Below are positions 1-5,761 of a DNA stretch of 13,739 nt, piece after piece. This DNA is from 66-474 sp050738155 (GTDB lineage Bacteria; Pseudomonadota; Gammaproteobacteria; Xanthomonadales; Rhodanobacteraceae), in assembly GCA_050738155.1 (NCBI GenBank), contig JBOHYW010000096.1, positions 1 to 13,739 of the forward strand. Reading direction: 5' to 3'. A program made the position numbers and the translations under genes. The notes under the pieces are model-generated. The model saw only the letters and a program-made list of their open reading frames with translations. It made no database searches and was not told the DNA's origin. The first letter of the stretch is position 1, and each line of letters opens with the position of its first letter.

Positions 1-220
1 GCTGCAGACCGTCCCGGAATGACGGTAAATGTGACTTACTGAGATATAGCGCTAATCAGGTTGCCTGCAGAGGTCCATCCCCCCGCCGCGCCTGCCACGG
101 CGCCCCCCTTCCTGCGGAAGAGGGTATGTGGCGCCGTATGTTCCGGCCTCTGAAACCGGAACCATAATTGCCGATACCCGTCCCCGGATCCTCGCCCCGG
201 CTCGCAGCCACCAGTCCGGG
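1..220. other. Gene-free stretch with several hairpins
   Basis: No convincing gene is visible here. Three inverted repeats stand out. The first has arms accgtc (8-13) and gacggt (21-26), resembling the REP-like repeats seen between genes in many GC-rich proteobacteria. The second is cttcc-tgc-ggaag (108-120) inside a C-rich and G-rich flank. The third has arms ttccgg (141-146) and ccggaa (156-161), extended outward by tatg and ccata with one bulged base (about 137-166). None is followed by a T-run, so they are not clear intrinsic terminators. Open frames crossing this stretch have no start signal and no recognisable protein. Confidence 0.4.
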
Positions 221-314
221 ATGCACGACTTGCTGCAAAAAACTTCTGCAAGGCGTTGATCCGAATACGCTGGGTGCATCCTTGCGACACCCGCACAATC
301 TGCTTGTGCCGTGA
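221..314 (+). pseudogene. Frameshifted relic of the small membrane protein gene at 1473
   Basis: From the ATG at 221 the DNA closely follows the start of the intact gene at 1473. The A-run after the sixth codon has six As (237-242) instead of five, so the literal frame stops almost at once. Removing one A gives a 30-residue product beginning MHDLLQKLLQGVDP, against MNELLQKLLQGVDP in the intact gene. Similarity then fades through matched positions (GA, R, HN, LV) to a TGA at 312-314, just before the first membrane segment. This is direct sequence similarity. That it is a decayed duplicate rather than a short functional peptide is inferred from the frameshift and the lost membrane helices. The methyltransferase gene lies between the two copies on the other strand. 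Confidence 0.65.
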
Positions 315-326
315 TGGCATCGAGGA

Positions 327-1223
327 TCAGCGTTGGGCTTTTTCGATGGCCGTCAGGCTTGCGATCCTGTCGCGGTGCTGGCTGCCGCAGCGTTGCAGGC
401 AGGCACAGAATTCGCCGGCTTCGCCGGTCGGTCCGTCCGTGATGCCCAGTTCGAGCAGGCCCAGATCGCGCAAGTCGCCGATGACCAGGCGGAAGCTCTC
501 CGGGGTGAAACGCCAGTTGTGCACGTCGACGTACTCGTCGTCGGTCTGCGCACGGTGCCAGCCATCGTGGGCGTTTTCCTGGCTGTGGACCAGTTGCAAT
601 GCCCCCGGTGCATGCCGATGCCACGAAATTGCACCACGGCGGCCTTTGCTGGCCGCGTTGGCGTAGTGATCGAATACGCGTCCGGGTGACGGACGGGTTC
701 GGCCGAGCTGGTGGGCGTCGAGCACGTCTCCGGTCGAGGTCAGACTCTGGAAGTGATCGAAGCAGTAGCGCTTGTCCGGGATCACCAGGATCAGCCGGCC
801 CGTCTCGCGCAGCAACGTCTGGCAGTCGACCAGAAAGCCCGCCAGGTCCGGTGTGTGTTCTATGACGTGACTGGCAATGATCCAGTCGTAACAGCCGTGT
901 TTGCCGATCGTTTCGGGCAGCGGTTCGCCCCGCCACACGAAATCCACATCCTCGATGTGGTCGATGTTCACACCGGCGTCCCGGTACTTCGTTCGCAGGT
1001 CCGACGCAGTGGCATGGTCCAGGATTTCGACGTGGAATCCTTCGGCTTTTGGTGCCAGCGGGCTGTGACTGGGTCCGATTTCCAGACCCGGACCTGCCTT
1101 GGGCGCGTATCGCTCCACGAAGCGTTGGCGCAATGACGGGCGTCGCAGTCCGCGTCGGACGATGCCGCTGATGCCTTCGCGCATCCACAGCGCATACAGC
1201 CGACGGTAAAAGTTTCGCATCAT
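327..1223 (-). CDS. Class I SAM-dependent methyltransferase, probably a methyltransferase-11-type domain
   Basis: This is a 298-residue protein with a Rossmann-type methyltransferase core. The glycine-rich SAM-binding motif I is LEIGPS at residues 47-52, with the following acidic residue near D69. Motif DWIIASHVIEH is at 113-123, the usual post-motif-II segment of this family. GRLILVIPDKR (142-152) forms a typical fourth or fifth strand. There is no signal peptide or membrane segment, so it is probably cytoplasmic. Proteins of this style occur near polysaccharide and glycan genes and often act on sugars or lipids, but nothing here fixes the substrate. Two adjacent ATGs (1221-1223 and 1218-1220) could start it; neither has a strong Shine-Dalgarno. 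It is a lone minus-strand gene between an intact small membrane gene and its frameshifted relic, which suggests a rearranged spot. Confidence 0.8.
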   Translation of the reverse strand: MMRNFYRRLYALWMREGISGIVRRGLRRPSLRQRFVERYAPKAGPGLEIGPSHSPLAPKAEGFHVEILDHATASDLRTKYRDAGVNIDHIEDVDFVWRGEPLPETIGKHGCYDWIIASHVIEHTPDLAGFLVDCQTLLRETGRLILVIPDKRYCFDHFQSLTSTGDVLDAHQLGRTRPSPGRVFDHYANAASKGRRGAISWHRHAPGALQLVHSQENAHDGWHRAQTDDEYVDVHNWRFTPESFRLVIGDLRDLGLLELGITDGPTGEAGEFCACLQRCGSQHRDRIASLTAIEKAQR

Positions 1224-1427
1224 CGGGGTTGCGGGCAGGCATGCGGGCAGGCGCGTGAGTATGGCTCATTTTTGCTTGCCGAGGCGAATGAATCTGGCAA
1301 GACGTCGCGTCCGGCAACGCGGCTGGCCCGGCGCACTGACTTCGCCGTTGTGCCACTTGTCCGTTACAGTGCCCTTGCTGCTGAGCGTCGAGCGGCAGGT
1401 TCACTCATCGAACGTGAATACGGCGCG

Positions 1428-1442
1428 GGTGACGCTGTCACC
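1428..1442. promoter_or_regulatory. Short perfect inverted repeat before the small membrane gene
   Basis: Arms ggtgac (1428-1433) and gtcacc (1437-1442) are separated by gct, 30 bases upstream of the ATG at 1473. It could be an operator or a leader hairpin. No known regulator motif is recognised. The surrounding gap 1224-1472 shows no other gene. Confidence 0.3.
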
Positions 1443-1472
1443 TGCAAAAATTTCGTCGCGCGCGGTTTGGCC

Positions 1473-1778
1473 ATGAACGAGTTGCTGCAAAAACTTCTGC
1501 AAGGCGTTGATCCGGGAGCGCCCGGCGCGTTCTGGCGGCTGCTGCACAATATGCTGGTGCTGATACCGTGGTGGCCGCTGATCTGGTTCACCGTCGGGTG
1601 TGCGGTGGTCGGCGCACTGATTGGCTGGTGGCGCGGGCGAATCGCGCTGGGCATCGCGCTCGGCGTGGTGGTCGGACCGATCGCCTGGGTGGCGCTGTGG
1701 GCGCTGCCGCCGGGGCGTTACGGACCGGCACGAAGACGGTTGCGGGCGCGCAAACCCGCCAATGGCGAACCCATTTAG
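1473..1778 (+). CDS. Small two-helix membrane protein of unknown function
   Basis: This is a 101-residue protein I do not recognise. A short amphipathic N-terminus (MNELLQKLLQGVDPGAPGAF) is followed by a first hydrophobic segment rich in Trp (about residues 29-51, containing LIPWWPLIWF) and a second at about 58-78 (ALGIALGVVVGPIAWVALW). The C-terminal tail is strongly basic (GPARRRLRARK). Two helices with a basic tail suggest an inner-membrane protein with both ends in the cytoplasm. The ATG at 1473 is chosen because the relic copy at 221 begins at the same point; the Shine-Dalgarno is weak. The frame stays open upstream to about 1272, but that part has no similarity to the relic. A structured repeat begins one base after the stop codon. 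Confidence 0.6.
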   Translation: MNELLQKLLQGVDPGAPGAFWRLLHNMLVLIPWWPLIWFTVGCAVVGALIGWWRGRIALGIALGVVVGPIAWVALWALPPGRYGPARRRLRARKPANGEPI

Positions 1779-1935
1779 CAGGTTGTTTAAAAACTGCTTT
1801 CCTGCACTTTTTCAACACGCCGAGTCCGGCACATGTCCGTACTCGGCTTCGCCGAATCATGCACTTGGGGTGCTTGATTCGCGGCGGGCCATCCGTGGCC
1901 CACGTCAACAGGGTGCTTTTCAACACCCTGTTGGC
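1779..1935. repeat. Composite hairpin repeat, copy A (long form)
   Basis: The stretch is made of consecutive inverted repeats. A weak one is tgtttaaaa...ttttcaaca near 1784-1819. Others are gccgagt (1819-1825) with actcggc (1841-1847), cgaatca (1853-1859) with tgattcg (1875-1881), gggcca (1886-1891) with tggccc (1896-1901), and a perfect 10 bp stem caacagggtg (1906-1915) with caccctgttg (1924-1933). A related copy lies at 9092-9218. The 29 bases of the second hairpin are identical in both. The third hairpin exists only in copy A, so the repeat looks modular. It follows directly on a stop codon, so a role in transcription termination or mRNA 3' end protection is possible. I do not recognise it as a named family. 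Confidence 0.75.
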
Positions 1936-2011
1936 GCCTGCGCCGCGGCGTGTTGCGATACAGGCAAACCATCCCCATTAATTGCGTACCGCGCCGCGTT
2001 GGCGCGAGCGT

Positions 2012-2017
2012 TAGAAT
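2012..2017 (+). promoter_or_regulatory. Candidate -10 element of zur (possible leaderless mRNA)
   Basis: TAGAAT ends six bases before the ATG at 2024, which would place the transcription start at or next to the start codon. There is no Shine-Dalgarno upstream of this ATG, which fits a leaderless message. No good -35 hexamer is visible, so confidence is low. Confidence 0.3.
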
Positions 2018-2023
2018 GCAAGC

Positions 2024-2500
2024 ATGGCCTCGGTCCGCAAATCCGTGCACCATCACCACCATGATGCCGCGGGCATCGTGCGCGAAGTGGAGCACGAGTG
2101 CCGCACGCGCGGCCTGCGCCTGACGCCGCTGCGGCGCGAAGTCCTTGACCTCGTTGCCACCGCGCGCAAACCGGTCAAGGCCTATGACCTGCTGGATTCA
2201 CTGCGCGACAACCATGCCGGTGCGGCGCCGCCGACCATCTATCGCGCGCTCGACTTCCTGCTCGAAAACGGCTTCATCCACAAGCTGGAGTCGATCAATT
2301 CCTTCGTGTTCTGCCAGCACCCGGCCGAGTCGCATCAGGTGCCGTTCCTGATCTGCGACGTGTGCGAAGGCGCCACGGAATTATGCGACGAGGGTGCAAT
2401 CGCGCACATGATCGAGCAGCAGGCGCGTGATTTCGGGTTCCGCGCCAAGGCGCAGACGCTGGAAGTGCACGGCGTCTGCAAGGCCTGCAACCGCGCCTGA
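2024..2500 (+). CDS. zur: Zinc uptake regulator Zur (Fur family)
   Basis: This is a 158-residue Fur-family repressor that binds DNA when loaded with zinc. The N-terminal winged helix (about residues 16-88) includes RLTPLRREVLDLV and the recognition-helix region PPTIYRALDFLLENGFIHKLES. The C-terminal part carries the ligands expected for Zur rather than Fur: H86, C97, H104 and E119 match the regulatory zinc site of E. coli Zur in order and nearly in spacing. C111/C114 and C152/C155 form the structural CxxC pair. A run of five histidines at residues 9-13 precedes the domain and is not part of the classical family. The next gene on the same strand, a MerC-domain protein, is preceded by a Zur-box-like palindrome, which supports the assignment. 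The ATG at 2024 has no Shine-Dalgarno but may be read from a leaderless transcript. Confidence 0.92.
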   Translation: MASVRKSVHHHHHDAAGIVREVEHECRTRGLRLTPLRREVLDLVATARKPVKAYDLLDSLRDNHAGAAPPTIYRALDFLLENGFIHKLESINSFVFCQHPAESHQVPFLICDVCEGATELCDEGAIAHMIEQQARDFGFRAKAQTLEVHGVCKACNRA

Positions 2501-2533
2501 ATCGGGACGTGATCCAAGCTGGTGCGGCGGGTA

Positions 2534-2556
2534 AAAATGTTATATTATATCGTTCG
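2534..2556. promoter_or_regulatory. Zur box upstream of the MerC-domain gene
   Basis: The core aatgttata-t-tatatcgtt (2536-2554) is a 9-1-9 near-palindrome with two mismatched positions. It closely matches the known gammaproteobacterial Zur consensus, whose left half is gaaatgttata. Its AT-richness contrasts sharply with the GC-rich surroundings. It lies 34 bases after the zur stop codon and 53 bases before the next start, overlapping the likely -10 region (tatatt or tattat). The inferred action is zinc-dependent repression of the downstream gene. Confidence 0.75.
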
Positions 2557-2609
2557 GAAAGGCGCGATGCGAACCGCGCATTTTCGGAACCGTTCGGGTT
2601 GCGCCTGAC

Positions 2610-3131
2610 GTGTCGACCCGCCCGAGCTTCGAACCGATCGAGATAGCCGCATCCGTGGACATGCCCGCTCCGCCCGCCACCATCGCCCCGATAACCGCAT
2701 CGCCCGTCGCGGCCCCACGCCGCTTCGCTGTGTTGGTCGATCGGGTCGGCGCCACGGCATCGCTGCTGTGCGCGGTGCACTGCGCGTTGTTGCCGTTCGT
2801 GCTGGCATTGTTGCCATTGATCGGGCTGGAGTTCCTGGCCGGACATTTGTTCGAGCGAATCTTCGTGGCATGTGCAGCGGCGCTCGCCAGCGCCAGCATC
2901 ATTACCGCCTATCGCCGCCACCACCGACCGCACGCGCTGTTCCTGATGGTGCCCGGAATCGCCTTGCTGCTGTTTGGCATCGCCTTCAATCTGGATGCGC
3001 ATGTCGCGATCCACACGGCCAGCGTGGTGACAGGCGGTGTGCTGGTGGCAAGCGCCCACGTCACCAATCTCGTACTCGCGCATCGCCATCATCACGCAAC
3101 CCATGCGCACAAGGCTGTATCGACGGCGTAG
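2610..3131 (+). CDS. MerC-domain integral membrane protein, probably Zur-controlled
   Basis: This is a 173-residue protein. After a Pro/Ala-rich N-terminus (to about residue 38) comes the MerC signature DRVGATASLLCAVHCALLP (44-62), with the metal-binding pair C54 and C58 in CAVHC. Four hydrophobic segments follow the MerC plan (about 47-71, 80-100, 109-127, 133-156). The C-terminus is His-rich (HRHHHATHAH, about 159-168). MerC proteins were first known as mercuric ion carriers, but many chromosomal relatives are not in mer operons. The Zur-box-like site upstream, the zur gene just before it and the zinc-type exporter after it suggest a zinc role, either low-affinity uptake or membrane zinc handling. 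The start used is GTG at 2610. An ATG at residue 18 is an alternative that would shorten only the disordered N-terminus. Confidence 0.8.
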   Translation: MSTRPSFEPIEIAASVDMPAPPATIAPITASPVAAPRRFAVLVDRVGATASLLCAVHCALLPFVLALLPLIGLEFLAGHLFERIFVACAAALASASIITAYRRHHRPHALFLMVPGIALLLFGIAFNLDAHVAIHTASVVTGGVLVASAHVTNLVLAHRHHHATHAHKAVSTA

Positions 3132-3177
3132 TCCGCGCTTGGCCGGTTTTTCACCCATGCTGCGTGCGAAGTAGCTG

Positions 3178-3602
3178 TTGTGAAAAGTCAGGCCATGGAT
3201 GGCCGCTCTAGTGCCAATGGACCTGAAACCGATGAGAGCAGCGGACATCATCCGGCGATGCAGCGATCACGGACGATCGCATAATTTGTGAAAAGTCAGG
3301 CCATGGGTGGCCGCTCTAGTGCTGACGGACCTGAAGCCGATGAGAGCAGCGGACATCATCCGGCGATGCAGCGATCACGGACGATCGCATAATTTGTGAA
3401 AAGTCAGGCCATGGATGGCCGCTCTAGTGCCAATGGACCTGAAGTCGATGAGAGCAGCGGACACCCGGCGATGCAGCGATCAGGGACGATCGCATAATTT
3501 GTGAAAAATCAGGCCATGGGTGGCCGCTCTAGTGCCAATGGACCTGAAGCCGATGAGAGCAGCGGACATCCGGCGATGCAGCGATCACGGACGATCGCAT
3601 AA
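3178..3602. repeat. Array of four tandem 104-108 bp structured units
   Basis: Units are at 3178-3285, 3286-3393 (108 bp each), 3394-3498 (105 bp) and 3499-3602 (104 bp, lacking the last base). They abut without spacers and are about 95% identical. Each contains a hairpin ggcca-N4-tggcc (3191-3204 in unit 1) and another, gcgatc-N6-gatcgc (3263-3280). The arms of both are unchanged in all four units, while substitutions fall in the loops and linkers. Units 3 and 4 share a 3-base deletion. A position in the first loop alternates A, G, A, G, which suggests duplication of a two-unit block. Each unit also holds a short GTG-to-TAA frame of 33-34 codons without a Shine-Dalgarno. The array fills the gap between the MerC-domain gene and the exporter gene. 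The function is unknown. Confidence 0.9.
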
Positions 3603-3611
3603 GACGGGTAA

Positions 3612-3640
3612 TTGTGTAACGCTGGCCGTTTGCCTAGCCT
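3612..3640 (+). promoter_or_regulatory. Candidate promoter of the cation exporter gene
   Basis: TTGTGT (3612-3617) and TAGCCT (3635-3640) are separated by 17 bases. The -10 hexamer ends seven bases before the ATG at 3648, so the transcript could be leaderless, which fits the lack of a Shine-Dalgarno. Both hexamers deviate from consensus. The site begins 10 bases after the tandem array ends. Confidence 0.35.
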
Positions 3641-3647
3641 TGCGCGC

Positions 3648-4598
3648 ATGATGCACGCGCATTCCGATTCCCACGATCACCACCACGCAGGCGGCCCCCG
3701 CGGCCGGCTGGCGATGGCACTCGCGTTGACCTGCGTGATGCTGGTCGTGGAAGCGCTTGGCGGATGGTGGTCCGGTTCGCTGGCGTTGCTGGCCGACGCC
3801 GCGCACATGCTGGTCGATGCCGGCGCGCTGGCGCTGGCCTGGGGCGCGGCGGTGTTGGCGATGAAGCCGGCAGATGCACGACGCAGCTTCGGCTATGCGC
3901 GCATGGAAGTGCTGGCCGGTTTCGTCAATGCGCTGGTGCAGGTGCTGCTGGTGGCAGGCATCGTGTACGAGGCAATCAACCGCCTGTTGGCGCTCGACAC
4001 CATTCATATCCAGTCCGGCGTGATGCTGCTGGTAGCGGTGATTGGTCTGCTGGTGAACGCGGCGGTGCTGCGCAGCCTGCATGATCACGATCATGATGAT
4101 CTCAACGCGGCTGGTGCGCGTTTGCATGTTTTCGGCGATCTGCTCGGGTCGATCGCGACGGTCGCCGCCGCGCTGCTGGTGCGCTACCTCGGGTGGGAAT
4201 GGGCCGATCCGGTGTTGTCATTGCTGGTTTCGCTGCTGATCCTGCGCGGTGCGTTCGTATTGCTCAGGCGTTGCTCGCATATCCTGCTGGAAGGCGTGCC
4301 CGAGGGGCTGGCGATGGACGACGTTATCGCCGTGCTTGCGACGGCCGATCCGTCCATCATCGGCGTGCATCATGTGCACGTCTGGCAAATCGCGTCCGGC
4401 TCGCGCATGGCGACCCTGCACGCGCGCCTGTGCGACAACGCTGATGCGCAGCAAGCATTGCTGGCGATTCAACGGGTGTTGCGCGAGCGTTTCTCGATCA
4501 GCCATGTCACCGTGCAGATCGAATCCCGCGAATGCCTCGACCCCGAGTCGGGTTGCACGGAGGCGGAGCACGACTGCGCGCGGTCCCACCCCCACTGA
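3648..4598 (+). CDS. Cation diffusion facilitator, zinc-type (CzcD/ZitB-like exporter)
   Basis: This is a 316-residue inner-membrane antiporter that moves Zn(II), and often Co(II) or Cd(II), out of the cytoplasm in exchange for protons. Six hydrophobic segments are present. The transport-site pairs are visible: H53/D57 in ADAAHMLVDA (second helix) and H160/D164 in HVFGDLLGS (fifth helix). HxxxD in both places is the pattern of zinc-type members. The His-rich N-terminus (HAHSDSHDHHH) and the cytoplasmic loop HDHDHDD (145-151) are typical metal-gathering stretches. The C-terminal domain contains HHVHVW, usual for this family, and ends in an unusual Cys/His tail (residues C at ECLD, GC, DC, then HPH). 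The start is taken at the first of two adjacent ATGs. The substrate is inferred to be zinc from the motifs and the nearby zur. Confidence 0.92.
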   Translation: MMHAHSDSHDHHHAGGPRGRLAMALALTCVMLVVEALGGWWSGSLALLADAAHMLVDAGALALAWGAAVLAMKPADARRSFGYARMEVLAGFVNALVQVLLVAGIVYEAINRLLALDTIHIQSGVMLLVAVIGLLVNAAVLRSLHDHDHDDLNAAGARLHVFGDLLGSIATVAAALLVRYLGWEWADPVLSLLVSLLILRGAFVLLRRCSHILLEGVPEGLAMDDVIAVLATADPSIIGVHHVHVWQIASGSRMATLHARLCDNADAQQALLAIQRVLRERFSISHVTVQIESRECLDPESGCTEAEHDCARSHPH

Positions 4599-4702
4599 CG
4601 TGGGCAGTGTTGTCCGTGAATTCCGGCGCGTGACTTCCGACCCTGGCAGGGCGCAAATCGGCGTTTCAGACTGAAGGCGACTTTCCCGGTCTGGAGCGCA
4701 TC

Positions 4703-5431
4703 ATGAAACCGCTTTCGGGTCAGCGTTTCCTCGTGATCTATTCAGGAGTCCTCACGGTTGCATTCGTCGGGGCGATGCTGATGGGTGCGGTTGCGCTTGG
4801 GCGCACGGCGAAGTTCGACACCATCACCGTGCATCGCATCAACGTGGTCGAGCCCGACGGTACCTTGCGCATGGTCATTTCCGACAATGCCCGTTTCCCG
4901 GGCGCGATCTTCCATGGCAAGGAATACAAGCACCCGCGGCCCGCCGCGGGCGTGCTGTTTTTCAACGACGAGGGCACCGAGGACGGTGGACTGGTCTATG
5001 GCGGCGGCAAGGACAAGGATGGCAAGGTTTCCAATCATGGACACCTGAGTTTCGACAATTACGACCAGGACCAGACCGTCGTGCTCGAGTCCAATCAGGA
5101 CGACACTGACCGGAAATCGATGTTCCTGCGGTTCATCGATCGGCCCGATTGGTCACTCGAGGATTTGTTCAAACTTCAAGAGAAGAATCGCAACTTGCCG
5201 GAAACCGTGCAGCGGGCCGCCATGCAGAAGTTCTTCAAGGTGCGCTCGCAACCCGCAACGCGGGTGGCCCTCGGGCGTTTTCCCGACAAGTCTTCCGACC
5301 TGGTATTGATGGACCAGCAGGGTCGCAAACGCATCGTGATGAAAGTGGCCGCCGATGGCACCCCGGTGCTGCAATTCCTTGATGCCGATGGCAAAGTGAT
5401 CGAGCAATTGCCCAGACCCGCGAAACCTTGA
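4703..5431 (+). CDS. Membrane-anchored protein of unknown function
   Basis: This is a 242-residue protein I do not assign to a named family. One hydrophobic segment at about residues 9-33 looks like an uncleaved signal anchor, putting the rest in the periplasm. The soluble part has short beta-type segments that resemble each other: VVEPDGTLRMVIS (48-60), LVLMDQQGRKRIVMKV (about 200-215) and VLQFLDADGKVIEQL (about 222-236). All have an acidic-x-x-Gly turn followed by a basic residue and a strand. A Gly/Asp/Lys-rich loop (GGGKDKDGK) and a polar middle (DNYDQDQTVV) lie between. No catalytic motif is evident. The ATG has a GGAG Shine-Dalgarno eight bases upstream (about 4692-4696). It stands alone, 104 bases after the exporter and 88 bases before the ribosomal protein gene. 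Confidence 0.7.
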   Translation: MKPLSGQRFLVIYSGVLTVAFVGAMLMGAVALGRTAKFDTITVHRINVVEPDGTLRMVISDNARFPGAIFHGKEYKHPRPAAGVLFFNDEGTEDGGLVYGGGKDKDGKVSNHGHLSFDNYDQDQTVVLESNQDDTDRKSMFLRFIDRPDWSLEDLFKLQEKNRNLPETVQRAAMQKFFKVRSQPATRVALGRFPDKSSDLVLMDQQGRKRIVMKVAADGTPVLQFLDADGKVIEQLPRPAKP

Positions 5432-5473
5432 CGGGCCACGCGCGCCGGCGGGTTGCTGTTACCATGCAGCCAG

Positions 5474-5490
5474 CCGCGCGCGGTGCGCGG
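5474..5490. other. GC hairpin in the leader of the THX gene
   Basis: Arms ccgcgc (5474-5479) and gcgcgg (5485-5490) enclose gcggt, 30 bases before the start codon. It may be part of the 5' leader. Whether it regulates translation is unknown. Confidence 0.3.
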
Positions 5491-5519
5491 AATCATCCGA
5501 CAAAACTTCAGGAATCGAC

Positions 5520-5705
5520 ATGGGCAAGGGCGACAAGAAGACACGCAAGGGCAAGATCTACGCGGGCAGCCACGGCAACGCCCGCCCGCATTCGCCGATA
5601 TCGAAATCGGCCGTGAAGACGACGGTGACCAAGGCCGCCAAGCCGGCGGCGCGCGCCCCGGCCAAGAAGGCCGCGAAGAAAGCTGCGCCGAAGAAATCCG
5701 CGTAG
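5520..5705 (+). CDS. 30S ribosomal protein THX (bTHX) with an Ala/Lys-rich tail
   Basis: The 61-residue product begins MGKGDKKTRKGKIYAGSHG, which matches the THX signature (MGKGDKKTRRGKI..GS.G..RP) almost residue for residue. THX is a small basic peptide that sits in the head of the 30S subunit and stabilises its RNA. The Thermus form is under 30 residues. Here residues 1-24 correspond to that core, and the remaining part is a low-complexity Lys/Ala/Pro tail (for example AKKAAKKAAPKKSA) resembling histone H1-like tails. A Shine-Dalgarno AGGAA lies about 7 bases before the ATG, and a strong intrinsic terminator follows 21 bases after the stop. The family assignment rests on the N-terminus; the tail's role is unknown. 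Confidence 0.82.
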   Translation: MGKGDKKTRKGKIYAGSHGNARPHSPISKSAVKTTVTKAAKPAARAPAKKAAKKAAPKKSA

Positions 5706-5726
5706 TTGCGGTTGCGGCGCGATTCG

Positions 5727-5751
5727 AAGGCCCCGCTTGCGGGGCCTTTTT
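5727..5751 (+). terminator. Rho-independent terminator after the THX gene
   Basis: A perfect 9 bp stem aaggccccg (5727-5735) and cggggcctt (5740-5748) encloses the loop cttg and runs into five Ts (5747-5751). It ends the THX transcript and lies just outside the 3' end of the convergent hutI gene, which it may also help terminate. Confidence 0.9.
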
Positions 5752-5761
5752 CGTGGGCGCG

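Noticed and set aside
52..1404. Open minus-strand frame of 450 codons covering the methyltransferase region
   Set aside because: It overlaps the recognisable methyltransferase in another frame, has biased Arg/Pro composition typical of GC-rich shadow frames, and shows no domain.
1787..2095. Minus-strand frame through repeat copy A (102 codons)
   Set aside because: Its end is translated repeat sequence that reappears in the same style at copy B, it lacks a start signal and it overlaps zur.
2295..3251. Open minus-strand frame of 318 codons antisense to zur and the MerC-domain gene
   Set aside because: Both plus-strand genes have clear family motifs. The antisense product is Gln/His/Arg-rich without a domain, and its start lies in the tandem array.
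3178..3602. CRISPR array
   Set aside because: Units are over 100 bp and abut directly; there are no unique spacers and no cas genes.
3603..3640. Degenerate fifth array unit
   Set aside because: Only ttgtg and a few scattered bases match after 3612; this is too little to separate from chance.
3612..3647. TTG start at 3612 for the cation exporter
   Set aside because: No Shine-Dalgarno precedes it. The extra 12 residues are not family-like, and the adjacent ATGs at 3648 and 3651 begin the His-rich N-terminus usual for the family.
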